In this document: positions 6,448-14,385 of the stretch, piece by piece | How positions within the stretch are numbered: the first letter of the stretch is position 1 | Layout: the number at the start of each line of letters is the position of its first letter | IMG/VR virus record: IMGVR_UViG_3300038682_000114 | Location: 1-27,472 of that record | DNA: 27,472 bases | Reading direction: 5' to 3' (one strand) | DNA from: a virus | Made by a program: the position numbers and the translations under genes | Notes under the pieces: generated by a model | What the model was told of the DNA's origin: nothing | The model's input: only the letters and a program-made list of their open reading frames with translations | Databases searched by the model: none

Positions 6448-7422
6448 CTACCTCTGTGGGATTAAATCATCATACATCCCGCCGCCTTGTTGTGGGGTCT
6501 GGACTTGTGAAGGTTGTTGCGGAGGAGCTTGTTGTTCTTCTGGGACATTTCCTATTGACATAGTTCTACCTGTCTCTTCACTGGTTATGGTTCCATAGCC
6601 CCCAGCTGCCTGCACACCTCTCCCGTAGTTAGATAGTTTGGATTTACGTTTAGCTATAACTGCTTTCATGCGTCTTTGCATAGCTGCACCTACTTCCCGT
6701 ATCTCACCAATAGTCATGCTAGCATTAAAATTAGTTTTTTCTAGTAACTCAATATCTTTATCAGATTTGGGGCCAGATAACAGAGCAGCCTTGTTAAGTG
6801 TGAAGGTAGTGGCTATCTGGTCTAGTTTAGCATACGCTTCCATCTGTTCCTTACTTAAACCTGACATACTTCTACCCAGTGCACCCGCCCTGCCAAGTTT
6901 GACTCTCCAATCAATCCCAGCACCGGCAGCACTACCTAATACCTCAGCTGCTTTCAGTCCTTCATCAATTAACCCTAAATCAGTATTATAGGTTTCAAGT
7001 TCTTCTAAAATCTTATCATCCCCAGCTTTAGCCAGTGCATTCTTAGCTTCAGCCTCTTCCCTGGACTTCTCCATCCTATCGGCAGCCATTTTCTGGCCGA
7101 GCATAGACAGTTTACTATACCTGTCAGCCTCCTCACCATTGGCATCTAGCTCCATCTTGGCTTCTTCAAGATACCTATCAATGTCTTGTTGTCTCAACTC
7201 AGTACCAATCTTGGCACCTGCAATTTTCCCTTGCATCTGTCTGTCCCTATTAGACTGCTCATCTTCCCGTTTCATTTGTTCTCTAGCCAAATCCACTCTG
7301 TCTTTCTGAGCTATCCTATCTGCTAAGATTCCCTCTCCTGCTGCTTTCTCTCTAGCTAGAGCACCTAATGCTCCTGTAGCGTCTATCTTTTCACCTTGGA
7401 AGGCTATACCACCTAGTGCCAT
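6448..7422 (-). CDS. Internal virion / ejection protein, coiled-coil rich (324 aa)
   Basis: Start ATG with AAGGGG upstream. After MALGGIAFQGEKIDATGALG the protein is strongly charged and helical (residues about 25-130, REKAAGEGILADRIAQKDRV and following, full of Glu, Lys and Arg in heptad-like spacing). A globular segment follows around 170-240 with DWRVKLGRAGALGRSMSG, and the tail is Pro/Gln-rich (PEEQQAPPQQPSQVQTPQQ). Long coiled coils and Gln-rich tails are usual in podovirus ejection proteins. It lies only 3 bases from each neighbour, in the middle of the gene trio that corresponds to P22 genes 7, 20 and 16. Confidence 0.55.
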   Translation of the reverse strand: MALGGIAFQGEKIDATGALGALAREKAAGEGILADRIAQKDRVDLAREQMKREDEQSNRDRQMQGKIAGAKIGTELRQQDIDRYLEEAKMELDANGEEADRYSKLSMLGQKMAADRMEKSREEAEAKNALAKAGDDKILEELETYNTDLGLIDEGLKAAEVLGSAAGAGIDWRVKLGRAGALGRSMSGLSKEQMEAYAKLDQIATTFTLNKAALLSGPKSDKDIELLEKTNFNASMTIGEIREVGAAMQRRMKAVIAKRKSKLSNYGRGVQAAGGYGTITSEETGRTMSIGNVPEEQQAPPQQPSQVQTPQQGGGMYDDLIPQR

Positions 7423-7425
7423 ATC

Positions 7426-8742
7426 TTACCCCTTATATGTGTTATTGCTTGTACGTTTAATATATTGCTGTCCGGCCCCTAAAGCTCCTTCATATTGATA
7501 TTTAGCATTAGCCAAACCTGCATCCATCTCGTACCCTGCTTGGGCCTGCAATGCTGGGGCGGCGAATGAAGTTCTAGTCTGGTATGCCGCTTGTTGTTGG
7601 TTAGCTAATTGTGTCTCGAGGGCACTTAAATCTTGTCCTCGTCCAACTTGCATTCCACCAATCTGCTGATTATACATCCCACTAAGGTTAGCTAGATTCT
7701 GCCCTAGCCTGCTTTGTAAGTCTGCTTGTGAGCTAATTCCACCAACAGTGAGTTGGGCTAGATCTTTAGCCTGACCTATTCTACTATTCTGGTAATCGAA
7801 ATAAGCTTGAGAGGCGTAGTCTGTGGCGTACCGCTGCATAGCTTTCATGGCTGCACCTGATTGTGACATCCCCTTAGCTGCTGCTGACCTCTGCATACCC
7901 TTAAGGCCTTCGTTTAGGGCAAATTGGTATACTTGGCTGTTCTGATATTGTGCAAAAGATTCATCAAAATCTGACAACACTCTGTCCCCATATTCACCAA
8001 TAGCCTCAGGGGCTAAATTAGTAAGAACATTATATCTGTCTATGGCCTCACCAAAGTTTTTCTCTAGATCAGCTCTACCTTCAGCTTTACCAGCTGTTAA
8101 GGTATCTATCCCTTCTTCATACCCAGTATTTAATGCATCTCTACCTGCACCATATCCTTTCTCTAAAGCATCTAGTGTAGATTGTAGGTCTTTAGCTGCT
8201 AAGCTAACAGCTTCATTTGTTCTAGTTCTTGAAGCCTCTAGTCCTCTTTGTATATTTATACCTGCGTTATTCATACCTGTTTGGTAAGCTTCTGGTGTAG
8301 GTCCATATGTATACTGTGCAGGGCCTCCTCTCTGGGCCTGTTTAAGTTGTTCACCTAATAATTGGGTAGTATACTGATCTCTAAGGGCAGCGTTACGTTG
8401 GGCTGCTGGGTCAGCAACTAGAGCTCCCTGTGAGCCCCCACCTGCCCAGAGGCCACCACCGCCTCCGCCGCCACCAGCGGTTTCAGAGAAATCCGGGAAA
8501 GCTGTACCAAATTGAGCCATCTTTTCGTCTCTACTCATGGCTTCAATACTAGGAGAAGATAATCTCCCAGTAAAATTAGCTAAACTAGAACCTCCGTTAG
8601 GAGGGACATAACCAGGATTCTGGTTTTGAAAGTTTAAATATGCCTGGGCCATTCCTGTTGTACCAGCTGGGCCTTGATACGGATTAGCCTGAGACTGGCC
8701 TAAAGCCCCCTGAGGCGCCGCTTGTCCGGTGTTAGGTGTCAT
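7426..8742 (-). CDS. Internal virion / ejection protein, Gln/Gly/Ala-rich (438 aa)
   Basis: Strong start site (TAGGAGATAATATG). The N-terminal 110 residues are low-complexity, with Pro, Gln, Asn and a run of eight glycines (AGGGGGGGGLWAGGG). Residues 160-340 form long helices with repeated Ala/Leu/Gly and Asp (EKGYGAGRDALNTGYEEGID repeats a GYxxGxDxL unit), then Gln/Ala-rich sequence to the end (ALETQLANQQQAAYQTRT). Composition and size are like P22 gp20, which is also Gln-rich. It is translated next to the other two ejection-type proteins. Family assignment is an inference. Confidence 0.55.
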   Translation of the reverse strand: MTPNTGQAAPQGALGQSQANPYQGPAGTTGMAQAYLNFQNQNPGYVPPNGGSSLANFTGRLSSPSIEAMSRDEKMAQFGTAFPDFSETAGGGGGGGGLWAGGGSQGALVADPAAQRNAALRDQYTTQLLGEQLKQAQRGGPAQYTYGPTPEAYQTGMNNAGINIQRGLEASRTRTNEAVSLAAKDLQSTLDALEKGYGAGRDALNTGYEEGIDTLTAGKAEGRADLEKNFGEAIDRYNVLTNLAPEAIGEYGDRVLSDFDESFAQYQNSQVYQFALNEGLKGMQRSAAAKGMSQSGAAMKAMQRYATDYASQAYFDYQNSRIGQAKDLAQLTVGGISSQADLQSRLGQNLANLSGMYNQQIGGMQVGRGQDLSALETQLANQQQAAYQTRTSFAAPALQAQAGYEMDAGLANAKYQYEGALGAGQQYIKRTSNNTYKG

Positions 8743-8750
8743 ATTATCTC

Positions 8751-9587
8751 CTATAGTTTGATAAAATAGTTTAAAAATGTTGTTGGTTGCATGTTATTAT
8801 GGGCATTGCCGCCCCCTGCTGATGAGGTGTTATCCGTGATAGGTGGTGGCCCGAGATAGTTTACATATATCGGGGATACACTACTACCTGTCCCAAGTCT
8901 ATTACAAGATATTGTATGGGTATGGTTTGGAGTCTCATCTAATGTTAAAGTATGTGTCTCAACACCTGTTGTTGACCCTAAATCCCTTGTAGTTAGTCCA
9001 GAACCATTACCTGCGCCGCTTAATATCCTGCCCAATGATTTAGGTAGTGTAATAGTCTTATTAGCTGAGAAGTCAGCTGATGCCGATGCTCCTCTCCCGC
9101 TACTAACAGGGGCATCTGTGTCACTCACATTGTTCCATATTAATGTGAATAAGTCCTCAGTGTCGGCATTGGCCCTATTAGAGGCTCCTGAACTGGCACT
9201 GCCTATCGTTCCATCGTTCATAATAACCCAATCATCCTTAGAGGTTCGTATAGAGCACGTAACATCTCCTGTTGTGGGGAGTCCTAATGTAAATGGATCT
9301 ACTAAATCTAGTCCAGTTCCATTATACTGAAACACTCTGTCTGCGGGTATAGTTTGGTCATCAGGCCACCTGACTCCTTCTAAGTACAGTCCTGGATCTC
9401 CTGCTATATCCACAGAACCGGGGTTTTTAGTGCTCACAATACCATTAGCATTAACTCTTAATTGGCCATCTGCACTTCCAATTGTGTCAAATATATTTTG
9501 GGTCCATACCCTCCATGCAGGAGTAATAATGCCGTCTTCTCCAGCAAGGTCTGCTTTAAATGGTGGGTGAAACGTATAAAAACTCAT
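8751..9587 (-). CDS. Collar-domain tail fibre protein, paralogue 3
   Basis: The 278-residue product has an N-terminal part (MSFYTFHPPFKADLAGEDGI, then TPAWRVWTQNIFDTIG) and, from about residue 104, a phage tail collar / microcystin-dependent type domain. That domain reads GDVTCSIRTSKDDWVIMNDG, TIGSASSGASN, GRGASASADF, KTITLPKSLGR, then a HTHTI segment and a final AHNNMQPTTFLNYFIKL. The same order and wording occur in the two upstream genes. The gene overlaps the previous stop by four bases (ATGA) and has little Shine-Dalgarno of its own, so translation is coupled. It probably forms trimeric short fibres or a tail tip that touches the receptor. Confidence 0.72.
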   Translation of the reverse strand: MSFYTFHPPFKADLAGEDGIITPAWRVWTQNIFDTIGSADGQLRVNANGIVSTKNPGSVDIAGDPGLYLEGVRWPDDQTIPADRVFQYNGTGLDLVDPFTLGLPTTGDVTCSIRTSKDDWVIMNDGTIGSASSGASNRANADTEDLFTLIWNNVSDTDAPVSSGRGASASADFSANKTITLPKSLGRILSGAGNGSGLTTRDLGSTTGVETHTLTLDETPNHTHTISCNRLGTGSSVSPIYVNYLGPPPITDNTSSAGGGNAHNNMQPTTFLNYFIKL

Positions 9588-10426
9588 AACTTAATCATTA
9601 TATTTAAAGATAACATAGGCTGTACATTGGTATGAGCACTGCCTGTCCCGATTGTACCGTTAGTCGTATATGTGGCAGCCGTACCCGCGCTGTCGAATCC
9701 CAATACTGCTGTACCACCACCTGAGTCTGTCCCTACAGGCATAGTATGGCTATGTGAAGGTATCTCACTTTCAGTAATGGCATGTGTTTCTACGCCCCCT
9801 GTCTGACCTATAGATCTTGTAGTAAGACTGGCCCCAGAGCCTCCGGTCAGGATTGACCTGCCCAAAGTAGCAGGTAAGGTTATGGTTTTAGCTACGTCGA
9901 AGTCTGCCTGCGCACTAGCTCCTCTACCAGTTGAGACGGGGGCTAGTGAGTTAGGTATATTATCCCAAATCAGTTTAAATAAATCTTCTGCTGCTTCACT
10001 GGCTAGAGTAGTGCCTAAACTAACGCTATTTCCTATAGTTCCGTCATCCATCATCACCCAACCTGTGTCAGCTGTGGTCTTTATAGTGTGTTTAATATCT
10101 CCAGTACTAAATCCAAACCCTAAAGTTGAAGGGTCTCCAGTATTAATGGAGCTATCTGTATCTGCATATAAAACATAGCCAGTGGTCTTTGTGTCGTTCA
10201 GGATACTTATATTATTGATCTTCAAATTATTATTAGATAGTAGCCTTAAACTTTTACCCGCTACTTTAGGCTGAATATTATTGTTATTAAACTGCACAGT
10301 ACCAGAGCTGCCCCCTGTTACGTCATATATACCCTGTAGGTATGATTGCCAAGCTGGAGTAAGACCAGTTCCTCTAACGAAGAACTCGGAGTCTAATGGT
10401 GGGAATGTCTTAGTATTAGTTGTCAT
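9584..10426 (-). CDS. Collar-domain tail fibre protein, paralogue 2
   Basis: 280 residues. It starts MTTNTKTFPPLDSEFFVRGT and contains GLTPAWQSYLQGIYDVTG, the same short N-terminal module as the flanking paralogues (TPAW or TKGW, a few residues, then Y/F-D). A variable linker (NNIQPKVAGKSLRLLSNNNL) is followed from about residue 107 by the collar domain: GDIKHTIKTTADTGWVMMDD, GRGASAQADF, KTITLPATLGR, HSHTM and AHTNVQPMLSLNIMIKL at the end. ATGA overlaps join it to both neighbours. The tip segment between HSH and AH differs from its paralogues, as expected for a receptor-contact region. Confidence 0.74.
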   Translation of the reverse strand: MTTNTKTFPPLDSEFFVRGTGLTPAWQSYLQGIYDVTGGSSGTVQFNNNNIQPKVAGKSLRLLSNNNLKINNISILNDTKTTGYVLYADTDSSINTGDPSTLGFGFSTGDIKHTIKTTADTGWVMMDDGTIGNSVSLGTTLASEAAEDLFKLIWDNIPNSLAPVSTGRGASAQADFDVAKTITLPATLGRSILTGGSGASLTTRSIGQTGGVETHAITESEIPSHSHTMPVGTDSGGGTAVLGFDSAGTAATYTTNGTIGTGSAHTNVQPMLSLNIMIKL

Positions 10427-11280
10427 AGTTTAATCATGGCGTTAAAAACAGTGTACGGTTGCATGTTTTCATGGGCAGAACTACTTCCTGTAGTTGACGT
10501 AGACTTATAGGATGTTATGGTACCTCCACCACTTTCAGTGTTATCTGCAATCTGCCATAAAGTGGCCTCACTACCACCTGAAACAGAAAAATCTACAAGC
10601 ACTTCGTGACTATGTGCTGGAAACTCAGCTATGGTGAGGGTATGTTCTTCCTCACCTACAGTTTGGCCAAGTGCCCTAGAAGTTAATCCAGATCCTGCCC
10701 CGCTAGCTCCTGGACTTCTACCTGCTATCTTAGGTAGAGCTATGGTCTTATTAGCTGCGAAATCAGCTGCTGCTGAAGCGCCTCTACCTGAAGATACTGC
10801 GCAATACGTATTACTAATATTATTCCAAAGCTGTGTGAATAGGTCCTCTGTATCAGCATTGGCTCTTGTGCTTGCGCCTGAAGATGCGTTACCTATTGTG
10901 CCATCATCCATAATCAACCAGCCATTATCTGCCACTGTCTTATAAGTATATTTAATATCACCGGGCTCAAATGAGGGATATGCTGCTATAGGATCTACAA
11001 AACTTAATACATTACTAGAATCTACCTGTAATACATACCCTTCTGTTAGGCTCGTGGTCCACTCCATTCCATTAACCGTTATTGTATCAGAACCAGAACC
11101 AATTGTCAAGTCTTTATTTGTGCCATCTACCTTCACGGTATCCCCACTGAAAAAGACCACCCCATCTTGTTTTCCCATAGTGCTATACATGTCATTAAAG
11201 AAGCCTTCCCACCCTTTGGTTACCCTAGGGCTATCGCCTTCTTTCATTGGAGATTGTATTGGGGGAAATATTCCGGGCAT
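10423..11280 (-). CDS. Collar-domain tail fibre protein, paralogue 1
   Basis: First of three tandem related genes; 285 residues, with a good start site (GAGGAAGAGAGTAATG) overlapping the upstream stop. N-terminus MPGIFPPIQSPMKEGDSPRV, then TKGWEGFFNDMYSTMG. The conserved C-terminal half begins near residue 107 (GDIKYTYKTVADNGWLIMDD, then GTIGNASSGAS) and runs through GRGASAAADF, KTIALPKIAGR, a HSHEV segment and AHENMQPYTVFNAMIKL. This is the phage tail collar fold, usually in short tail fibres. It follows directly on the P22 gp10-like gene, where P22 has its tail needle gene 26, so these proteins may form the tip of the tail machine. Confidence 0.75.
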   Translation of the reverse strand: MPGIFPPIQSPMKEGDSPRVTKGWEGFFNDMYSTMGKQDGVVFFSGDTVKVDGTNKDLTIGSGSDTITVNGMEWTTSLTEGYVLQVDSSNVLSFVDPIAAYPSFEPGDIKYTYKTVADNGWLIMDDGTIGNASSGASTRANADTEDLFTQLWNNISNTYCAVSSGRGASAAADFAANKTIALPKIAGRSPGASGAGSGLTSRALGQTVGEEEHTLTIAEFPAHSHEVLVDFSVSGGSEATLWQIADNTESGGGTITSYKSTSTTGSSSAHENMQPYTVFNAMIKL

Positions 11281-12695
11281 TACTCTCTTCCTCTAGTGAC
11301 CTCTATCCAGCCACCTAATACAGTCCATTTAATTGGGTCGGTCATAGTCAATTCGAATACTGGTCTTCTGCTAGATCCTAATCTATTCCAGTAAATCCTA
11401 GGTAAATACTCACCTATCTTACCTGCTGTCCTATACATGGCGTTATTGAAGGTAAATCCGCCGTCTAACGAGACTTTTAACATCATCTGGGGGTCAGAGC
11501 CTTGTCCGGATACAGTCCCGCTACCACTCTCTATATCAACCTCAAGCCTATTAATAAATACCATGCGACTTTGGTCCATTGTTGGAGAAGTTACAATTTT
11601 ACGGACAATAGTCTCAGTATCATCTGTAAATATGTCTTCACCCATATTGAATATACGACCTGATTTAAAATCTCCAAACAAGTTCTTACCCGCAAAGGCA
11701 ACGTGGCTGTTTGGTAGCCATCTGTCTTGTTCTCCAGCAATAGAGCTAGAATACTCATACCAGAGCTGTAACTTGGTGTCATATACCCATGTTTTCTTTT
11801 CTGTCGGAAATGTCAACACAAAGAATTCTTTACCTTCTCGTTGGTATACGAACCCTACTGCATCATCTGTGGTTCCATATGTTAGGAATTCTTGGTTTAA
11901 AGCGTCTGTAGAGAGAATAATGTCTCGGTAGGACTCATCTACTGATAGGGCACATAACTGCCCGTCACGGCCTCGAGCTAGCCAATACAGGGCATTATCA
12001 CCAATAGCAACGCTGTCTACGGCTTCACAACCATAGTTAATATATACACCCTCAATTCGGCTGAAAGGAAAATCTACGTCACCTGTGTTAAACCATACCT
12101 CTGTAGAGACTCTACCAATTAAGAATAGTTTACGTTGGAAAGATTCTATAGCTACAATATCATCTGGGTCACCCTCAGCACTAGCAAAGTCTAAGGTATC
12201 CCAAGTAGTGGCATCATTATTGTTAGATAAGTAGAATGCTCCACCTGTGTGGGCAAATACATACCCATCCTGTGCTGCTATGGTAGCTGTGCCGTTCGGG
12301 AAGTCTACATCAGTTATCTCTGCAAACGTATCACTGGCTAATGTATAGGTATACCCCTTGGTTTTATCGTTAACGGCAATATGAAAAGCAGTACCTTTTA
12401 TCTGGCAAATACCTGAGGCTGTGCTCAAAGTACCGAGAGAAGTTGTTGCTCCCCCTGTTGTTACAGAATATAGTGTATCTCCTACAACAACATATAATAC
12501 GTTATTCTGGGCGTACATAGCCCTAACTTCAGCTCCTTCAACAGTAGTCCAAGGTGTAAGTCCTGGCCTAGAATAGGCGACTACATCATAGTTTGGGTTA
12601 TTCTGAGCAGGGGCTAAATACATATTCAATAGCTCTCGCCTATTTTGCTCTACTGATTTTGATGGCACTGAGGGGCCTAATAGTGGGTATCTCAT
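11280..12695 (-). CDS. P22 gp10-like packaged-DNA stabilisation protein (tail hub)
   Basis: 471 residues, almost the length of P22 gp10 (about 472). It starts MRYPLLGPSVPSKSVEQNRR, followed by ELLNMYLAPAQNN, the conserved opening of the family, where the phrase 'RxLLNMYxE' is typical. The body reads as repeated four-strand blades (VRAMYAQNNVLYVVVGDTLY, FHIAVNDKTKGYTY, and so on), consistent with a beta-propeller-like hub. The function in the family is to close the portal channel after packaging and to form the tail hub below the adaptor. The gene follows the adaptor gene by eight bases and overlaps the first collar-fibre gene by one base. Confidence 0.82.
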   Translation of the reverse strand: MRYPLLGPSVPSKSVEQNRRELLNMYLAPAQNNPNYDVVAYSRPGLTPWTTVEGAEVRAMYAQNNVLYVVVGDTLYSVTTGGATTSLGTLSTASGICQIKGTAFHIAVNDKTKGYTYTLASDTFAEITDVDFPNGTATIAAQDGYVFAHTGGAFYLSNNNDATTWDTLDFASAEGDPDDIVAIESFQRKLFLIGRVSTEVWFNTGDVDFPFSRIEGVYINYGCEAVDSVAIGDNALYWLARGRDGQLCALSVDESYRDIILSTDALNQEFLTYGTTDDAVGFVYQREGKEFFVLTFPTEKKTWVYDTKLQLWYEYSSSIAGEQDRWLPNSHVAFAGKNLFGDFKSGRIFNMGEDIFTDDTETIVRKIVTSPTMDQSRMVFINRLEVDIESGSGTVSGQGSDPQMMLKVSLDGGFTFNNAMYRTAGKIGEYLPRIYWNRLGSSRRPVFELTMTDPIKWTVLGGWIEVTRGRE

Positions 12696-12703
12696 ATTTT
12701 CTC

Positions 12704-13648
12704 CTAGTACATGTCAAAGTCAATTTGCATGATTACGGGTGCATTCTCCTGTGCAAAAGCTTTCACCTGTCTGTATAGGTACATGGCCATGCTCTGTACA
12801 TCTTGTATATCGGCACTTCTTACTCTAAAGTCAGGGGCTAAACGCATAGCTAGGTTGTACACTAGGGCATCATACCATTCTACGGGGAAGTCCGGGTTGT
12901 CTGATGTAGAGTCAAAGTCCTCTATAGTCCGGGTATACGTTATTCGTATCTTATCCTTCACGTTATCTGACGTAGGCCATACGTACAATGTACCTGTATC
13001 TCTACGGTCAGCATCATAGTACACATAAGAAACATCGGAAGAGTCCCCTTTGTTAACCAAGTCAAAGTATTCTTGCCTAGATATGACAATCATAGGTTTC
13101 TCTGTTCCATTCTCATCTTGTCGTCTAGCTGACATTATACGCAAAGGTCGGTTCATTCCTGTAGTGTAAGTATATACAGTGTTTCCGCTAGCTGCTGCTC
13201 CTGTAAGGGCCGCTGTGACGGTCAGCTCTGTGGCTGAATCCACTGATACAATGGTAGTCCACTGTCTAGTATCGTCATCTAATTCAATGCCTATATTATC
13301 CCCAGCTGTCATGCCTGTAGTGCTGGTGATTGATAACACTGTTTGTCCCGAAGCTTCAGCAGCACTTAGTGTACTGTTTACGACACTATTAGATGCCTGA
13401 TCTCCGCTGACGCCTAGGTCATATGACTGTTTACTATCCTGTAAAAACACTGTAGCTTCTTGCTGTGTCCAAACATACACACCATCCATCTGCCAAGATT
13501 TAACCATTCGGTTAAGTTGGCGGGCAGCTAGATTTAAGTCTTCACTAGCTAATGACTCATGGGTGCCTAACACATTTATTTTCTTTAGTGCGTCTTTTAT
13601 TAATTCGTCTCTCGTTGTTTGAAAGTCTATACTTCCTGAAGTAGCCAT
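12704..13648 (-). CDS. Head-tail adaptor, P22 gp4-like tail accessory factor
   Basis: I place the start at ATG 13648 (MATSGSIDFQTTRDELIKDA), which shares one base with the upstream stop (TAATG); a TTG 15 bases earlier is less likely. The N-terminal 60 residues (ALKKINVLGTHESLASEDLN, then AARQLNRMVKSWQMDG) and the C-terminal helix (EWYDALVYNLAMRLAPDFRV) are those of the helical adaptor that docks under the portal. At 314 residues it is almost twice the length of P22 gp4. The extra length includes a beta-rich Ser/Thr insertion at about residues 85-165 (TVLSITSTTGMTAGDNIGIE) that may be a separate domain on the outside of the connector. Confidence 0.72.
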   Translation of the reverse strand: MATSGSIDFQTTRDELIKDALKKINVLGTHESLASEDLNLAARQLNRMVKSWQMDGVYVWTQQEATVFLQDSKQSYDLGVSGDQASNSVVNSTLSAAEASGQTVLSITSTTGMTAGDNIGIELDDDTRQWTTIVSVDSATELTVTAALTGAAASGNTVYTYTTGMNRPLRIMSARRQDENGTEKPMIVISRQEYFDLVNKGDSSDVSYVYYDADRRDTGTLYVWPTSDNVKDKIRITYTRTIEDFDSTSDNPDFPVEWYDALVYNLAMRLAPDFRVRSADIQDVQSMAMYLYRQVKAFAQENAPVIMQIDFDMY

Positions 13649-13953
13649 TATACATCTTCCCAATTACAATTATTAAATTCATCTGCCCAATAAAATGGGG
13701 CATCTTCCCAATCATATCCACCTAGAACATATACATCTGCGGGCGCTGGCCGTGCATCTCTAATGGGTTTTTGGTCTATGCCTATTTTTATTGGGTCCTC
13801 ACTAGGGGGTTTTCTATCCCAGCAGTCTACGCAGACTACTAGCCCCTTGTTGTATCCGTCTTTTCTTTTTTCACTTGCCTTCTTTTTAACTCCACACCTA
13901 TCACAGGTAAAGTTATGAGAGCCGTGTATAAATTTGTCTCTAGGTCCTGCCAT
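13648..13953 (-). CDS. Zinc-ribbon protein in the connector module, 101 aa
   Basis: MAGPRDKFIHGSHNFTCDRC opens the protein. Cys17 and Cys20 (CDRC) pair with Cys41 and Cys44 (CVDC), a classical two-knuckle zinc ribbon. Between the knuckles is a basic stretch (KKKASEKRKDGYNK). The C-terminal third is acidic and aromatic (GGYDWEDAPFYWADEF). Both ends overlap neighbours by one base (TAATG), tying its translation to the chaperone-like gene and the adaptor. I know of similar small zinc proteins beside the adaptor gene in other podoviruses, but not of a proven role. Confidence 0.65.
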   Translation of the reverse strand: MAGPRDKFIHGSHNFTCDRCGVKKKASEKRKDGYNKGLVVCVDCWDRKPPSEDPIKIGIDQKPIRDARPAPADVYVLGGYDWEDAPFYWADEFNNCNWEDV

Positions 13954-14375
13954 TATTCAGGCCACCCTTCAGTTATGTCTGTATTGATGTCCGCATCCAG
14001 TGCCCCCTCCAGAGTATTGGAATATTCACGGATAGCGTCTAATCTACGGTACGCAGCTTTCATTGCTGCCCTCTCGGCAATTACACTCTCATCTGTGGGG
14101 TCAAGAGTTAGCAGCTCTACCGACCGAGCAATCATGTTTCTCTGCTTCCAGTCTGGAGCTATAGCTAATATCTTTTCACTAGCTATGCGTTTAATCTCAG
14201 ATATAAGGGGGGCTTTTATAGCGGTAACCTTAACATCTGCAAGTTCTTCTTTAGTGGGCCTACTCTCTTCGCTGAACCACTCTTTAATATAGGGGCCCTC
14301 TCCATCATCTTGTAAAATGAAATCTTTTAAAGGTTCTAAATGTGGGTATAGTTCTTTTATTTGGTTATATAACAT
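13953..14375 (-). CDS. Tail assembly chaperone-like protein
   Basis: 140 residues. EWFSEESRPTKEEL near the N-terminus resembles the XkdW-type domain of phage tail proteins (a short motif around P-T-x-E-E-L). The central helices (ISEIKRIASEKILAIAPDWK, then QRNMIARSVELL) and AYRRLDAIREYSNTLE are typical of the small helical proteins encoded next to phage tail fibre genes. In other phages such proteins assist fibre folding or assembly. Start ATG 14375 has AGGATTAGATAT upstream. It lies just downstream of the long C1q-ended fibre gene, as expected for a fibre assembly factor. Confidence 0.55.
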   Translation of the reverse strand: MLYNQIKELYPHLEPLKDFILQDDGEGPYIKEWFSEESRPTKEELADVKVTAIKAPLISEIKRIASEKILAIAPDWKQRNMIARSVELLTLDPTDESVIAERAAMKAAYRRLDAIREYSNTLEGALDADINTDITEGWPE

Positions 14376-14385
14376 ATATCTAATC

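Noticed and set aside
8455-8480. Run of GGC/GGT triplets (eight glycines), and a similar run near 16915-16930, considered as simple-sequence repeats of interest
   Set aside because: They encode glycine linkers in virion proteins and are ordinary for such hinges.
11437-11931. 164-codon open frame on the plus strand
   Set aside because: Antisense to the gp10-like gene, which has clear family features; no start site or neighbours in that direction.
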